Shown here: piece by piece, positions 12,541 through 24,830 of the stretch | Layout of the letters: every line of letters begins with the position of its first letter | Numbering within the stretch: the first letter of the stretch is position 1 | Translations under genes and position numbers: made by a program | Notes under the pieces: model-generated | What the model saw: only the letters and a program-made list of their open reading frames with translations | Told to the model about the DNA's origin: nothing | The model's database searches: none | Source of the DNA: Prinia subflava | Lineage: Eukaryota; Chordata; Aves; Passeriformes; Cisticolidae | Length of the DNA stretch: 64,000 bases | Direction of reading: 5' to 3' | Assembly: GCF_021018805.1 (NCBI RefSeq) | Contig: NC_086253.1 | Coordinates: 35,093,583 to 35,157,582 of the forward strand

Positions 12541-15500
12541 ATCATAATAGACAGCATAAATAAAATCCTTTGCAGAGGACTTATATGAACATTTTGCTGC
12601 TGATACTTCTTCATGTTCCTTTTACTTTTTTTTTCAATAGTAGCCCTCTCTGAAGTTTGAGGGTAATGAGACCCCTGCATTTGAAGAGAGACTATGCTAA
12701 AATGGACTTCAACTTCCTTCTTTTTCCTGAAGTATGACAAATACTACCAAAACTATTGTGAAAGTAATCAAGTTCTTAATAAGGCAAAATTCCATCCAAA
12801 AATTGTCATACTTTTGATGACCAGTTTTAAAACCTGAAAAAATAAAAATTTTGATATTTATAATTATGAAATTTGAATAATTACAAAAAGTGAAAAATTA
12901 TGAAAATGAAATTTTTAACCTTCTTGTGTTGGAACTATCCCTATTGTAAAGTCATTCTCCACACTGGATGGAAATTCTCATTTCTGAACATGAAGAATTG
13001 TAGGTGAGACTTAAAGTACAATCATCATGTAGAACATGATGTAAAAGAACTTTCCAACACTGTTTTTCATCCTCAGCCTAATATTTTGCAGTCCTTTTAA
13101 CATTATTTTGTGGTCTACTTCAGAGCTATGAATTGAAAATTGTCATACTTCTTTAGGAGAGGATTTGACTATGTTAATTCACAGTCTCCATTTGCAGTAG
13201 TGAAATGCCAGTATTGATTGCTTCTAGTGCTACAATTCAAGTGGCAAAACAAAGCTGTTTACCCTCTGTCTGGAGAATTAACAGTGAAACCTATTTAAGA
13301 AGAAGAAATGCCTGTGTTAGGGATGCTTTATCTCATTTTTAGCTGGAATTGAAAATTCCCAGTTAAGCAGTGGTGGCATGATGAGATTTCATGGCAGTAG
13401 TTGTGTTGCTAAAAAAGACTGGGCCAAAGTGACACTAAGATGAGCTCAAATCACAGGAATTACTTACTAGAATCTCAGGGAGATGATAAATTATTTAATT
13501 TGTTTTGCTACAGTTAATAAAACTGTGGTCAGTCTGTACCGCAGTTCATTAAAGTCTTATTTTTTCCTTTGTGGGTGACCTTCATAAAATCTTGGCCATG
13601 CTTAGGTAAGGATGTATTTCCCTCATGTCTTACTACCCATTACAGTTCCACAACTAAATTCTTCTCCTACAACTGAAAAAAAATTGAGTGTAATTCTGAA
13701 ATATATGCATTTTATTTGTCTATCTACCTTTTATTTATGAACTATAAAAAATGTCCCCCACCATTGCATCAATAAGCTTTTCCAATTGCATATATGGGAG
13801 AGATGAGGCTGGTTGGAACTATACCACCATCATCATGCCCTGTTTGCAAATTTTACAAACAAAATGTTAAAAACCCGTTTAGTTCCAGACCATTATCAAT
13901 ATATGTTAAATCTAAAAAGATCCCATATGTTAAAAATAGTAAAGAGAAGGTAATTCTCAGTTGTGTCTGGTTCTGATCTTTAAAAAGTCCCCTTATATGT
14001 TTCTAAATGAAAAACAAAAAAAACCTCTCCTTACCTAACCTGACATCTGAGTACTGAACAAGGGTTAAAGCTAAAGTTCTAGTTTAGGACTACCTCTAAT
14101 TTGAACCTAAAATGTCTGCACACTAATATTCGTATATTCTCCTGGTATTCAGAAGGCGAAATGCTGTAGGCTTATACAGATTTATTTGGTCTCTAGGAAA
14201 AAGGAGGAGACATGAAAATAGCTGATAGTCTTTCCTCCTGGAGAAAACAGAACTATAGAATAATCAGAGAAATGAATTGCCAGTGTTGTAATGACATCCC
14301 TCAAATATTAAAAGAGGCAACTTTGCAGTTGAGACTGTATTGATTACATTTATGTGGTATAAAAGGGATTAGATTTAGAAACTTTACCAGCAAAAATAAG
14401 TAAGGACAACCTTACTAAAGATGGACACAAATCCTAATGCAAAGTCCCAAGAAACCGAAACAAATTGAAAGATTCTATGGATTTTCTTGGGCTTTTTACA
14501 TTCATCCATTCATATAGCCTTCATGAGTTTCACTTCTTATTTTTACCTGATCTCACAACAGTTTCCAAAGCTTGACTATAATTTTGACAGGTTATATACA
14601 TTTATAGCAGATTTAGAAATCCCAGCTGGAAGGTGACACATCAGATTTCATGTTTCTGTGCAACTTTTGAAATTTAAAAGGAAGAGTAACTGGTGTTTGA
14701 AGGAGGGGGTAATATAATAAACTTGTATTATCATATCAACCAAATGAAAAAGTTTACAAATGTTAAAAGCAGCATAATAATAAGTGCTAAGTACCAAACC
14801 ATGTGCTTTAGAGTTTGCTTTTTAGGACATACAAAGCCCTTGAAGATGCTTGTTTATGTACCAAATAAACAATAATTTATGAACTTGCATGTATATGAAA
14901 GTATATTATGAACCTTTATATAAGCAAGTTTAAATCTATGTGAATTGAGGTTATTATTTCCTTCAGAAGGAGCAAGACTGGATTACCCACTCTTACCCAG
15001 ACATGCTCTGCTTATCATGTTGAACTTGACATAATTTAAGACTTTCATTTTACAGTATTTCTGCTTTTAACGATTATTGCCCAGAAGCCAGGAAATTTTA
15101 CAGCAACAACACCAAACATTACCAGATGCCTTTATGTGCCATAGGCACACCATTTGTACCATAAATAAAGGATGATTTCACTTTTCTTGACTATGTTCAG
15201 GGGTAAAAAAGAAGGTATAGTAGTGTGTGATTTTTCAGCACCAAAATAAATTCTGAACAACCACTGGGCTGTTGACAATTTGCTGCTTGGGCTTCCCAGG
15301 TTTTATTTCAGACATTTGTGCCTATACTCAGTAAGTTCAGTGAACTGTGCAGTGCAATGTCTCCCACGGCAATTAACAGGGAGTAACTGGGAAATGTAGT
15401 AGATCCATGATTTCACAACATACTTTTAAAGAAGTATAACCCAGAAAGAATGCAATCTGGAAAAAACGTGTGACTGCAGTACCAGCAGGGCAATAGAAGA

Positions 15501-16035
15501 TTTTCCAGGTTTGACAACATCTTCACGATGTCTAGCGCTGAAAATTCAGACTGGTTAAGCATCTTTTTTTAAAGCACAAGAGAGAGTTCCTCAATCATGG
15601 AAGGAATTATAGAAGGATGGATGGATGGAATCCTCATGGAGTGATAAGGATATCAGAAAGAAAAAGATACTGACAGTTCAAGGCAAACATACAGCTTTTT
15701 TCCCTTTTGAAAATAACATGTGAGAAAATAATCCAATCTTTATATGCAAAAAATACCTTAAATACTGTTAAAAAGAGAGTTATGAAATTGTGACTGTGAA
15801 TTTTGAACATAGCTACTGACGTTGAATTTATCTAGAATAATTACTGCATGTCTAGAAAAAACACACCAAAAATACACATAGATATTGACACAGACTAACA
15901 TCGTTATTTTAAAATATGAATAAAAAAGGATTATTTCAGCTCATGAAACACATTAAATCCAGCATATTATTGTAGCACTTCAAAGTGAAAGTTCTTACAT
16001 TATGTTATCTCTTCACATATGCTGTTAGATACAAT

Positions 16036-16065
16036 GACTTTTCCCTGTGTGGACTTTTCCCTGTG
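16036..16065. repeat. Tandem duplication, 16-bp period
   Basis: GACTTTTCCCTGTG is present at 16036-16049 and identically at 16052-16065. Confidence 0.85.
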
Positions 16066-16649
16066 GAAACAAAAGCCATAATGAACCCCCTCCCTCAAAA
16101 TGTTAACAATAGCACTGCAATAAAAACCAAAATATAATTAGTTTGTAAGAAATATGCATACTGATATATTAGACTTTGGGTCTTAAATCTTTATCAACAT
16201 TTTGTTAACAACAGCCCATTGCCTATTTTCTTATAACTTTTTTAGAATGAAAACACCGATAACACTGAAAATAGCTATATTAATCTACTTGCAGATGTGT
16301 CCTTCACAATTTCCAATTGAGTGAAATGAAGCAAACCTATACTTCACCTATTTTTAGCATTTTGAAAGTAATATATAGATCAGTTTCTGATTCCACACAT
16401 AAATGTGGTTTTGATCTGTATACATAACATCATGTTTCTGAACAAAAGAAGTATTAAACTCAGGAATTATTTATGCTCCATTTATTCATTTTTCATCCCC
16501 ATCTGCAGTGGTGCAAACAGTCCCATGCTATACCTGATATTGGGAGTGGCTCAGGAATTTATAAAATATCATGAATACCCTGCGTTTTAAGAGACCCAGA
16601 AGGATGAGCAGGTCCAACTCCTATTCAGGTACCATTCAAGCTAACCAGT

Positions 16650-17172
16650 TGTCTACTGTCCTACATGGCGTTGGTGAAACCACAGCTGGAGTATCACGTC
16701 CGGCTCTGGACTCCTCAGTAGAACTGAGACCTGGACATACTGGCCAGAACCCAGTGAAAGGCTGCAGATCTCTCTTCTGAGAAAGGGCCAGGAGAGCTGG
16801 GACTGTACAGCCTGAAGGCTGAGGCAAGATTTCACCAGTGTGGACAAATATCTGAAGGGAGGGTGTAAAGAGGATGAAGTCAGGCTTTTTGAGTGATGGA
16901 CAAGTGGCAATGGGCACAGACTGAAACACAGGAGCTTTTGCCTGAACACAGGGAAAACCTTTTACTGTGAGGGTGACTGAGCACTGGCACAGCTTGCCCA
17001 AGAAGGTTGTGGAGTATCCACACCTGGCAATTCGCAAAAAAAAAATTTGCAAATTTGGACCTGGATCTGGGCAACCAGCCCTAAATGGCCCTACTTGTGC
17101 AGTGGAATTGTGCAAGGAGAACCAAAACACCAACAGAGGTCCTGTACTACCTCGACCATTCGGTAATTCTGT
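16650..17172 (+). mobile_element. CR1 LINE, 5'-truncated 3' end
   Basis: A plus-strand CR1 of about 520 bp. Recognisable blocks in order are 'accacagctggagtatc', 'gagctgggactgtacag', 'acctTTTACTGTGAGGGTGA', 'gcttgcccaagaaggttgtg', 'ctggatctgggcaacc' and the terminal 'gacCATTcggtAATTCTGT'. The ORF2 remnant is frameshifted. A short A-rich insertion at about 17035-17060 (GCAAAAAAAAAATTTGC) interrupts the 3' part. The 192-codon frame on the opposite strand (16636-17214) is antisense to the element and not a gene. Confidence 0.92.
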
Positions 17173-19339
17173 TCCTATCGTCTGGGAGCTACAGCTGTTT
17201 GCAGGTATTAGCAATCAAAAAGTGATTGTCTTTGACAAAAATAACCTTTTTAAAATCCTGTTAAATGCACTGTTTAATGCAATATTAGCATGCTAAAGAA
17301 TTAATAACATACTGTTCCACAAGTCTGCAAATGCAATACACTGACATTCATTTGATAAACAGAAGACAGTAGCAAAGTATACCTTTCAAAATTTCATTCT
17401 TTGAACGACTAATTTTTTGTGTATGTAAATTTCTAACTATGGAAATTTATACTACAGAAAAGCATAAATAAATAAAAAATTAAAAATAACTTATATTTTT
17501 AAAATATCCCAAAGTCAATATGACTTCAATTCCAGTCAACCAGTCTCAAAAAAAAGAATACATGGGACAGTTTTCTGTCTAGTTTGTTCCTAGAAACTGT
17601 TCATGATCAGTCTCAACTGTGATTTTGACATTTTACCCTCAGCTTACTAACACCTACTTCAAGGTTGCACAAACTAGATTAAAGTGATAGCCCACTGAGT
17701 TGCTTCAGGCTACAGTTTCAGCTGACACAAATCATCTTTCACTGGACACACTTTACGGTTTCTAACATAAAATGATTTGTTGCAAAGCCAGGGATTGCAT
17801 TTTACAAACTATATCATTAAACTGCAGTACTGGTCTACAAGTTTTTAAGAAGATACAACAAGATTAAGATTGTCTAGATAAAATGCTCTAGGTTAAATTG
17901 TGTAATCATATCAGAATTACTACAACTCTAAGAATAACAGTTCACCAACTCTTACTTGTTATTTTGTGCTTGGTGCACTGGATGTAGCAAGTGGTTTTAA
18001 TGACATTATTGATTAAAAAAATCAACTTAATACAATTCATCTTTAAAAGTAAGTAATACAGATAACTTTTCATATTTAATGGTGAAATGAGTGTCAGCAG
18101 TATTAAAAAACCCACAATAACAAGTTAATTTTTCTATGCATTCAGCACAAAATAAGCCATATAAGTTACAATGACCATTACCTATATCTTGATGACAAAA
18201 GACTTGAGAGCATTAGTTCCTTATTAAAATGACCCTTAATTTTAAAATAGCTTTAAAATAAAAAAATATGTATACTACATCCAGAACATGTTGCAATTTC
18301 ATAAATCTGAAAAATATTATATTTGATAAATTGGTGTATGTCGTTTTAAGATAAAAGACAATTCAGAGACAATTATGACAATCAACTGAGAATTTTGTGA
18401 CTTTATTAAATTTTAATAATGTAAAGAGTTTTAAAGAGGAAGCTAGATGACATTTCTGAAAATATACTGGAGTAGAGCAGACCTGATTTTTCCAGCCTTT
18501 CAACAAAATATATGGAATTACTTTTTCATGACAGATTATTGACTAAGTAAACTCCAGCAGCTTCAAGGGAACCATTTTGGATGTATCATATTCATTTTGT
18601 AATGACCTGTGTTTCTTTTAGAATTTTTCTCAGACAACCTGACAGAGTTATCATGAATTCAAGTTGTCAGTGTTTTTAGGCAGACTTCCAGAGCCCATGC
18701 CACTCAAGTCCTCACAGTCAATCATGGAAATTAGCTGAAGACAGTTCATGAAAGGAAGTATTGACATCCACAGAAGCAGTTAGCAGTAAACTGTTATTGA
18801 AAAATTGTAAAAGGAAGCTAATCAAAACAAGTGTAGTGCATTTATCTGTGCTGTTAATGAGTGCTTATACAGGCTGAATTTCCTAAAATGTGTTTCTTTG
18901 TGGGGGAAAAAAGCAATGTCCAATCCAGACATAATTAACGATGCACTTGTCTGGTATGATGAAGAAGTTACAAAAATGTTACTAATATCTGACAAGTGCA
19001 TTGAATTTGTAAATTGACACTACATAGAAATAGTGTTTAAAAGTCACTTTCAGTTTTCTTGTTTCAAAATGTTTTGAGGTTGTGAGACAAGATTATTCTG
19101 CACATCAGAGTTAATTAAAAGAATAAGCTCGGCATATAATATTTTTAAATCAGAAACACCCAGTATTTCATATAGGTCTCCAAAATTTATTTTCAGCAGG
19201 TACATATTAGGATGAAGACAGATTATCTTAAGAATTTAATAATTGCTGGTTTACTAATACTGGTAAGGGATTAATTCACAATATTTGATTTGTTCAAATG
19301 CCTTTACTTTGGAAGCAATGTAATTTTTTTTTACATTTT

Positions 19340-19410
19340 AAAAACCCAAAAAACAGAACAAACCAAGAAAACAAACCGAACTTCCCTCCCATCCCCCTCA
19401 AACACAAAAC
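19340..19410 (+). repeat. A/C-rich low-complexity tract
   Basis: An AAAACCC-type tract (AAAACCCAAAAAACAGAAC and similar), followed by a pyrimidine patch CTTCCCTCCCATCCCCCTC and an AAACAC end. It belongs to the class of A-rich tracts with short C runs seen several times in this window. Confidence 0.75.
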
Positions 19411-19595
19411 TTGTTACTGCTTGAAATCTGGTATTCTGACATAACTTTGACATAATAAAATAGTTTAAAGAAATGACAGCTTAAAAACTGGTAAGACTAT
19501 AAAATAAAAAAGATTGCCAAAACAAATTTAATTATTATTAAGGCAGCATGGTGGCTTTTCACAAGAAATCCTATTCCTCCAAACCATTTGCTCAG

Positions 19596-19747
19596 GAAAA
19601 AAAGAAAAAAAGAAAAAAAGAAAAAAAGAAAAAAAGAAAAAAAGAAAAAAAGAAAAAAAGAAAAAAAGAAAAAAAGAAAAAAAGAAAAAAAGAAAAAAAG
19701 AAAAAAAGAAAAAAAGAAAAAAAGAAAAAAAGAAAAAAAGAAAAAAG
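19596..19747 (+). repeat. Octanucleotide microsatellite (GAAAAAAA)n
   Basis: Single G residues recur every 8 bases (G then seven A) from 19596 to 19740, giving 18 uninterrupted periods, with a partial unit at the end. The units look identical. Because 24 is a multiple of 8, several frames stay open as lysine/arginine/glutamate-rich or phenylalanine-rich strings; these are artefacts of the repeat. Confidence 0.97.
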
Positions 19748-22287
19748 TGAATGAGAGAAAGAATGTGAACCACTGATGAGATGACATCCTGTAAATCAAG
19801 ATGTCCTGTTTCTGCTCTCAGTGTTAACACTGATGTGACTGGTGACTTCGAAGCAAAATAAATTCACTCTATTACACAACAATTTTATTACTCATAAAGC
19901 CAGATATAATATTTGCTCTTCTTCCTACAAGGTTTTATTATAATATTATACTATATGCCAATTATGCTAAATATGTCCATGTTGTCATTTGCAAGCTGAA
20001 TGGGGCGGAAGATGTTATTCATCAAAGAATATGAAAAATAAAAATAGTGTGAGTGAATCATAATAGAAAGGACTCAAACAGTGGTTTAAAGAAGATTTAC
20101 AATCAGTCCCTGCCCCAATTAATTTTTGGGGAGATATTTATCCTTTAAAATGTCATTTTAACAGGCTCTTAGTTGCCATCTTTCTGTAATAGAAGAGCAC
20201 TATAATAATATAAGAATGCTCTTATATAGAACGTGATAGAATAATGTGTGGCAATGCTCTAGTAATACCATAGAGTGTCCCCCAATATGAATATAAATAC
20301 TTGAAAACCAGTGTTATTAAAATCATTTAATGATCTTTGAAATTCTTTCAAATCACATTTTAAATCACCTTTATTGTGTGACGAAATCAAAGTTCTAATT
20401 TCTAAATTAAACATTATTTTAACAGTACTTACAGACTTCAGTAGCTAGAATACAAAGTTCTATGTTCATTTTACATAGAAGTGTGCAGATGGGAGATCCT
20501 TTATCTAAAAATCCAAACAAATCCCTTCTCTTTAAAGTTTGTTTGAATATTTATGTGTGCAGAGACTTCCATAATTTATATTTTTCACACTAAGTCATTA
20601 TATGACCCACTGAAAAAGCTCTATTAATTGGATAAGAATGTGTCTGTAGATTCTCAAATTATTCTAAACATGCTTTAAATATTTTAAATTAGAGTTTCCA
20701 ATTAAAATTGTACATGTCATATTATCTTTTGTAATTCTATTGTTCATTTTTGAAGATACAGCTTCAGCTAAAAAAACTGCATTGATGTGAGCTGAGCTCA
20801 ATTAGTTTCTGATGTTCTGCTAAATTGCCTCATTACCTGTCCTACTAGCACACTACCAACACTTTCAAAGCTGAATTCTTTACCTACACATTAATCTCTT
20901 TCTGCAAGAAAGTCTGGTGACTAAAAATACAAAATTAGGAATGTGATTTACACAAATTATCAGCTCCCTGATGAAAAATCTAGATTAAAAGAGGTGATAA
21001 GTAGGGATAATTTGTACCCCATTCTCTGGTATTTAGAACTGTTTCAAGCAAAGAATTTGTTAAATCCCACTGAAGAGTTTTAGGCACATTGGCTGCTCAG
21101 CAAATTCATGAGTATTTAAATAGCAAGCAAAACTCACAGGTGCAGAATGCCCACAGTTCCAGTTGCTTTTATTCGCCTCGATACCCCCTGATTTAAAAGC
21201 TCATATATAGATGAAACATATCCTCAGCTATGGCATTAAGATCCAACAAAAAAACTGTTGAAGGCTTGACAAGCATGCAGATCCATTTAAATTTCAAAAT
21301 CAAAATGACTAGGCTGCCCTTAGATACATTCCTGTTCAATATGTAGAAGATCACAGTGCTAAATGGACAGTTTGGCAGACTTACCTTTGGTTCATTTGGG
21401 TTTGGCTGAATGAATACAGTAAGGACCTTCCATTAGGAAAATAGGAATCAGCCTGCCTTGGCAATATGCTGTTCTGTATAAAACACTGTGGATTTGTCAG
21501 ACAATACTGCTTAAAAGATCAGCTTTCTCAGATTCAACCACAAAATTCATTGTGCACTCCATTTTCAGAAATATTTCTTAGTTTCTGAGGATATGGACAG
21601 GCAAAGAAAATACTGTTGGGAATACCTCTCTTGATATCTTTTAAATTTGAATAAATTCCAACTCTTTAGCTAATCTACATTTTGCAGGAAGGTATTCCTA
21701 TCACAGACTTGGTTCAAGGTAAGTCTTGCAGAATTTATAGAACTCTGTTCTGTCTTATGGAGCATGGACAGAGGATGATTGGTCTCCTAAGCTGGGTCAT
21801 CAGATAACAAGAATTGCAGTGTGCACCTCTGAAGGCAGGAATTACATATTTTGGACATGGCACATCAGATGGTTTTGAATTACCTCTCTGATCTTTTCAT
21901 TCTGATCATGCCCATCATGCTCTTGTATCTGTAAATAGATCTGTAAAATAACCAATAATTGAAACTCTTTTAGCAGTCTTTTAAGTCTTTCAGTAACTTA
22001 AAAAAGAAAGTTTATGTATTTTTTATCTAGATTGACATAAACAAGTGTCTCACAGGAAAAAAGTTTGAGAAATTTTACTCTTAAGAGTTGGCCAAACACT
22101 GGAGTTTAAATCAAAGTCAAAACCAACAAAACATAACTTCCTCAGGGCAAATGAAAATATTCCCAAATTCTACATTTGAAGTTCAGAAATCACACACATA
22201 GAAAACAATACTACTTCTTCCTCTATATCCTAATAGTCTAAACAGCAAATTCTGCATACAAAATAGAAATCTATAACTTCCTAGCAT

Positions 22288-22319
22288 AAAAAAAAACCCC
22301 AACAAACAACCAAACAAAA
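22288..22319 (+). repeat. Short A-rich AAAACCCC/CAAAC tract
   Basis: A run of A followed by CCCC and then CAAACAACCAAAC words, the same signature as at 9.85, 26.8, 35.5 and 53.7 kb. Confidence 0.75.
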
Positions 22320-23779
22320 GAATATGAATCAAGGCTCCAGAAACAGTGTGAATAAACTGGCTTTTTAGGCCATTTCTGAGTTCAAAATACTTGGTTATTT
22401 TTTTGGATTCTGACAATGAAAGAAGTGACTTGCAATGGATATTATCCTCCTCATCATATTAAGTGATAATATCAAAGATAAACTGAGGAGTTATAACCTT
22501 ATTTGCATGCTAATATAAAATATTATAGCAACATTTCTAAAACCTCTAAATAGCTTTTTCTTGAAGACAACACAGTTCAAATATAAAGAAGAAACCTATT
22601 TTCTTGAAATGTGTTTGATTTCACTTATCTTGAATACTAGTCAAAAGGTTCTACTCTGAAAAGTGGTAATACTTATCTGTACCAATCAATGATCTGACCA
22701 TCTAATTTTTGAGGATTAGAGCATGATTAAACTTTCAATTTGAAAAAAAAAGGAAATATGTGAATATGTTTTTCTTCTATTCCTAGCCAATATTCTCTTG
22801 CAGCAGTGAATATTCGTGCTTCTGTGGTGGGGAAAGGGGAGAGGTTTACTTAGTATAGCTGGAGTATGAAATCAGTTTATGTATTTTCCCAGTGAAATCC
22901 AAACCAATTTGGAGCATTAGTGTATTTTGACACAGAGATCTCAAAAGCTGTATTGTTTATTTTTAAACTTCCATTGATTGTAGCACCTAACTGGAAGCTT
23001 GACAATAATCATTTTCCCAATATCCTTTTTGTCTTTTTCCACTTAGCAGATATTAGACTCTCCCCAACTGTTGTGTTTGAGTAAGCTGACATTAGAATTG
23101 ATGTCTTTAAATAAAAAATAAATTTTAAAAAAATCAAGCTAGGTACAGCACCTATCTTATCAAATATCACACAGAGATGAAACACAGCAGACTAACTCTG
23201 GGAATAGCATTTGTTGATAATTAATTGCTGCTGCAAAGCCAACATGACGAGCACCAAGCATTGTGGATTTTATTTGTGTATGAAAAACGTATGGCTTTGT
23301 TTGCCTCTTATTTTGAAAAAAATAATTGGTGATTGAGTGCCAGGTAAAAACAAAATATACTTAGAATTTGGCAGATTTATACCATAAGAAAAGAAGATCT
23401 TTAATTTACAATCCCATCCATAATTTTAAAACACAACACACTTTCAGGTGATACAGAAAAGGTTTTGGTTTACTCCAAAATCACCACATTTGATTTTTTC
23501 ATTGAGTATGTGCATTTATTTTCCCAGGTATGTACGTACTTTACATACCTAATAATTCCTAACAGTCATAACTATCTATATATTAATGCTTTGCCCTTAA
23601 ATCTCCCTTTCCTAAGTCCATGCTTTAGTTTACAGACCTATGCTCAAAATATATTTTCATCTCCACGAATATTTATCTCCAGAAAAGGCACGTACCTATA
23701 TCCTACCTAATTTGACTTTATTTTCAATAGGTCTTATCATAAATATCCAATTAAACTGTCTTTTAAGAATGAGGACAGG

Positions 23780-24830
23780 AATCTGGAGGTTTAGACATCT
23801 ACCATGTGGAGAAATCCTGATTTCAGCTTGGACACATGTACTGCAGGCAACTGCTGGACCTCATATTTGCAAACATAGAAGAACAGGTTAGGAATATGAA
23901 GGTCAGGTGCAGTCTTGGGTGCTGTGACCATCAGATAGTGGAGTTCAGAATGCTGAGAGAAGGGGACAAGTAGGATCACAACCCAGTATGGTTAAATGGG
24001 TCAGATGCTGACTAAGGATAAGGAAAAGGTCAATGTGCTCTTCCTGGAATTTACCAGTAAGGTGTTCCTTAAGAAATTCAGTCCTTCAGAGAACAGTGAG
24101 AAAGTCTGGCATAAGGAAGGCTCACTGCTAGTAGAGAAGTATCATGTGAGGGAACACTCGAACTACTGGGAACCACAAGCCAACAAAACAAAATGTAAGC
24201 TCCAACCAGTGCTGAGTGAAGTGGGTGATGTCACTCTGATGACATTCTCTGAAAGGCGGTGGAAACTGGATGGTGTTCCCCAGGACTGCAAGAAAAAAAA
24301 TGTCCCTCTTGTCTTTAAGAAGGACAAAATAGAGGATTCAGGAAAGTATGGGCTAGTCAGCCTGAACTCAGTTCATAGAGTGGTGTTGGAAAAATACCCC
24401 TCAAAACCATATCCAAGCACATATAAGGGCAAGAGGGTGACAAATCCAAGCTAACCTGGATTTAAGAGGGAGAAATCATGCTTGACCATCATGACAGGTT
24501 GCAATAATGATATTACAGGATTGGTGGACACAGCGAATATCCTAATTTTAAGAAGGCTTTCCACACTAAAAACAAAACACAGTGGTCAAAAAACAGAAAT
24601 GCGGGGCATTTCATTTAAACATAAGAAGAATATTTTGTACTGAAAGGTTGATCAAACAATGGAACAGGTTATTAAAAGAGGTTGTAGAGTCTCCATCCTT
24701 GGAAATATCTAAAACCTGACTGGATATGAACCTGAGAAACCTGCTCTAGTTCTGCTTTGGTTGGGAGGCTGGAGCAGTCAATCTCATGAGGTCCCTTCTA
24801 ACTTCAACTGTTCTGTGATGTCTTGATTCT
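23780..24830 (+). mobile_element. CR1 LINE, internally deleted copy
   Basis: A plus-strand CR1 covering two distant parts of the element. From about 23840 the sequence matches the CR1 ORF2 region ahead of and within the reverse transcriptase ('ggcaactgctggacct', 'gtgaccatcagatagtgg', 'ttccccaggactgcaag', 'tctttaagaaggac', 'gaaatcatgcttgacca'). At about 24545-24600 it jumps to the 3' end ('catttcatttaaacataag', 'ggaacaggttattaaaagag', 'gagtctccatccttgg') and finishes with TTCTGTGATGTCTTGATTCTGTGA. Most of the reverse transcriptase C-terminal half is missing. The 5' edge near 23780 is approximate. Confidence 0.88.
23996..24454 (+). pseudogene. CR1 ORF2 fragment, partial reverse transcriptase
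   Basis: An open stretch of 152 codons inside the CR1 at 23780-24830. Its second half aligns by eye with the N-terminal reverse-transcriptase region of CR1 ORF2: residues around VPQDCKKKNVPLVFKKDK and EDSGKYGLVSLNSV correspond to the conserved 'VPEDWKKANVTPVFKKG' and 'EDPGNYRPVSLTSV' positions. The first half is more diverged and includes a likely deletion. It lacks the catalytic palm motifs (the FADD-type box), the endonuclease domain and any start context, so it cannot be functional. The assignment to CR1 is firm; the exact first codon is arbitrary. Confidence 0.8.

Larger units (their letters stand above)
9231..16649. other. Unique sequence with simple repeats, no gene seen
   Basis: This stretch holds A-rich repeats near 9.6, 9.85 and 12.2 kb and a GAAATTT tandem region at 12.5 kb, all listed separately. 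The longest open frame outside repeats (11370-11720, about 116 codons) has no recognisable domain and no adjoining splice pattern I trust. The piece around 11050-11340 reads as possible conserved non-coding DNA, discussed under findings. Confidence 0.6.
17173..23779. other. Unique sequence with an octamer microsatellite, no gene seen
   Basis: Apart from simple repeats listed separately, I recognise nothing. The part around 20755-21020 has short homeodomain-like words (TAATTA, CAATTA) in a less repetitive setting and is raised under findings as possible conserved non-coding DNA. No exon is supported. Confidence 0.6.

Noticed and set aside
16636..17214. 192-codon minus-strand open frame
   Set aside because: It is antisense to a CR1 3' end; CR1 antisense frames are often open and are not genes.
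19497..19830. Lysine-rich and phenylalanine-rich 60-100-codon frames
   Set aside because: Direct translations of the octamer microsatellite, present in several frames at once.
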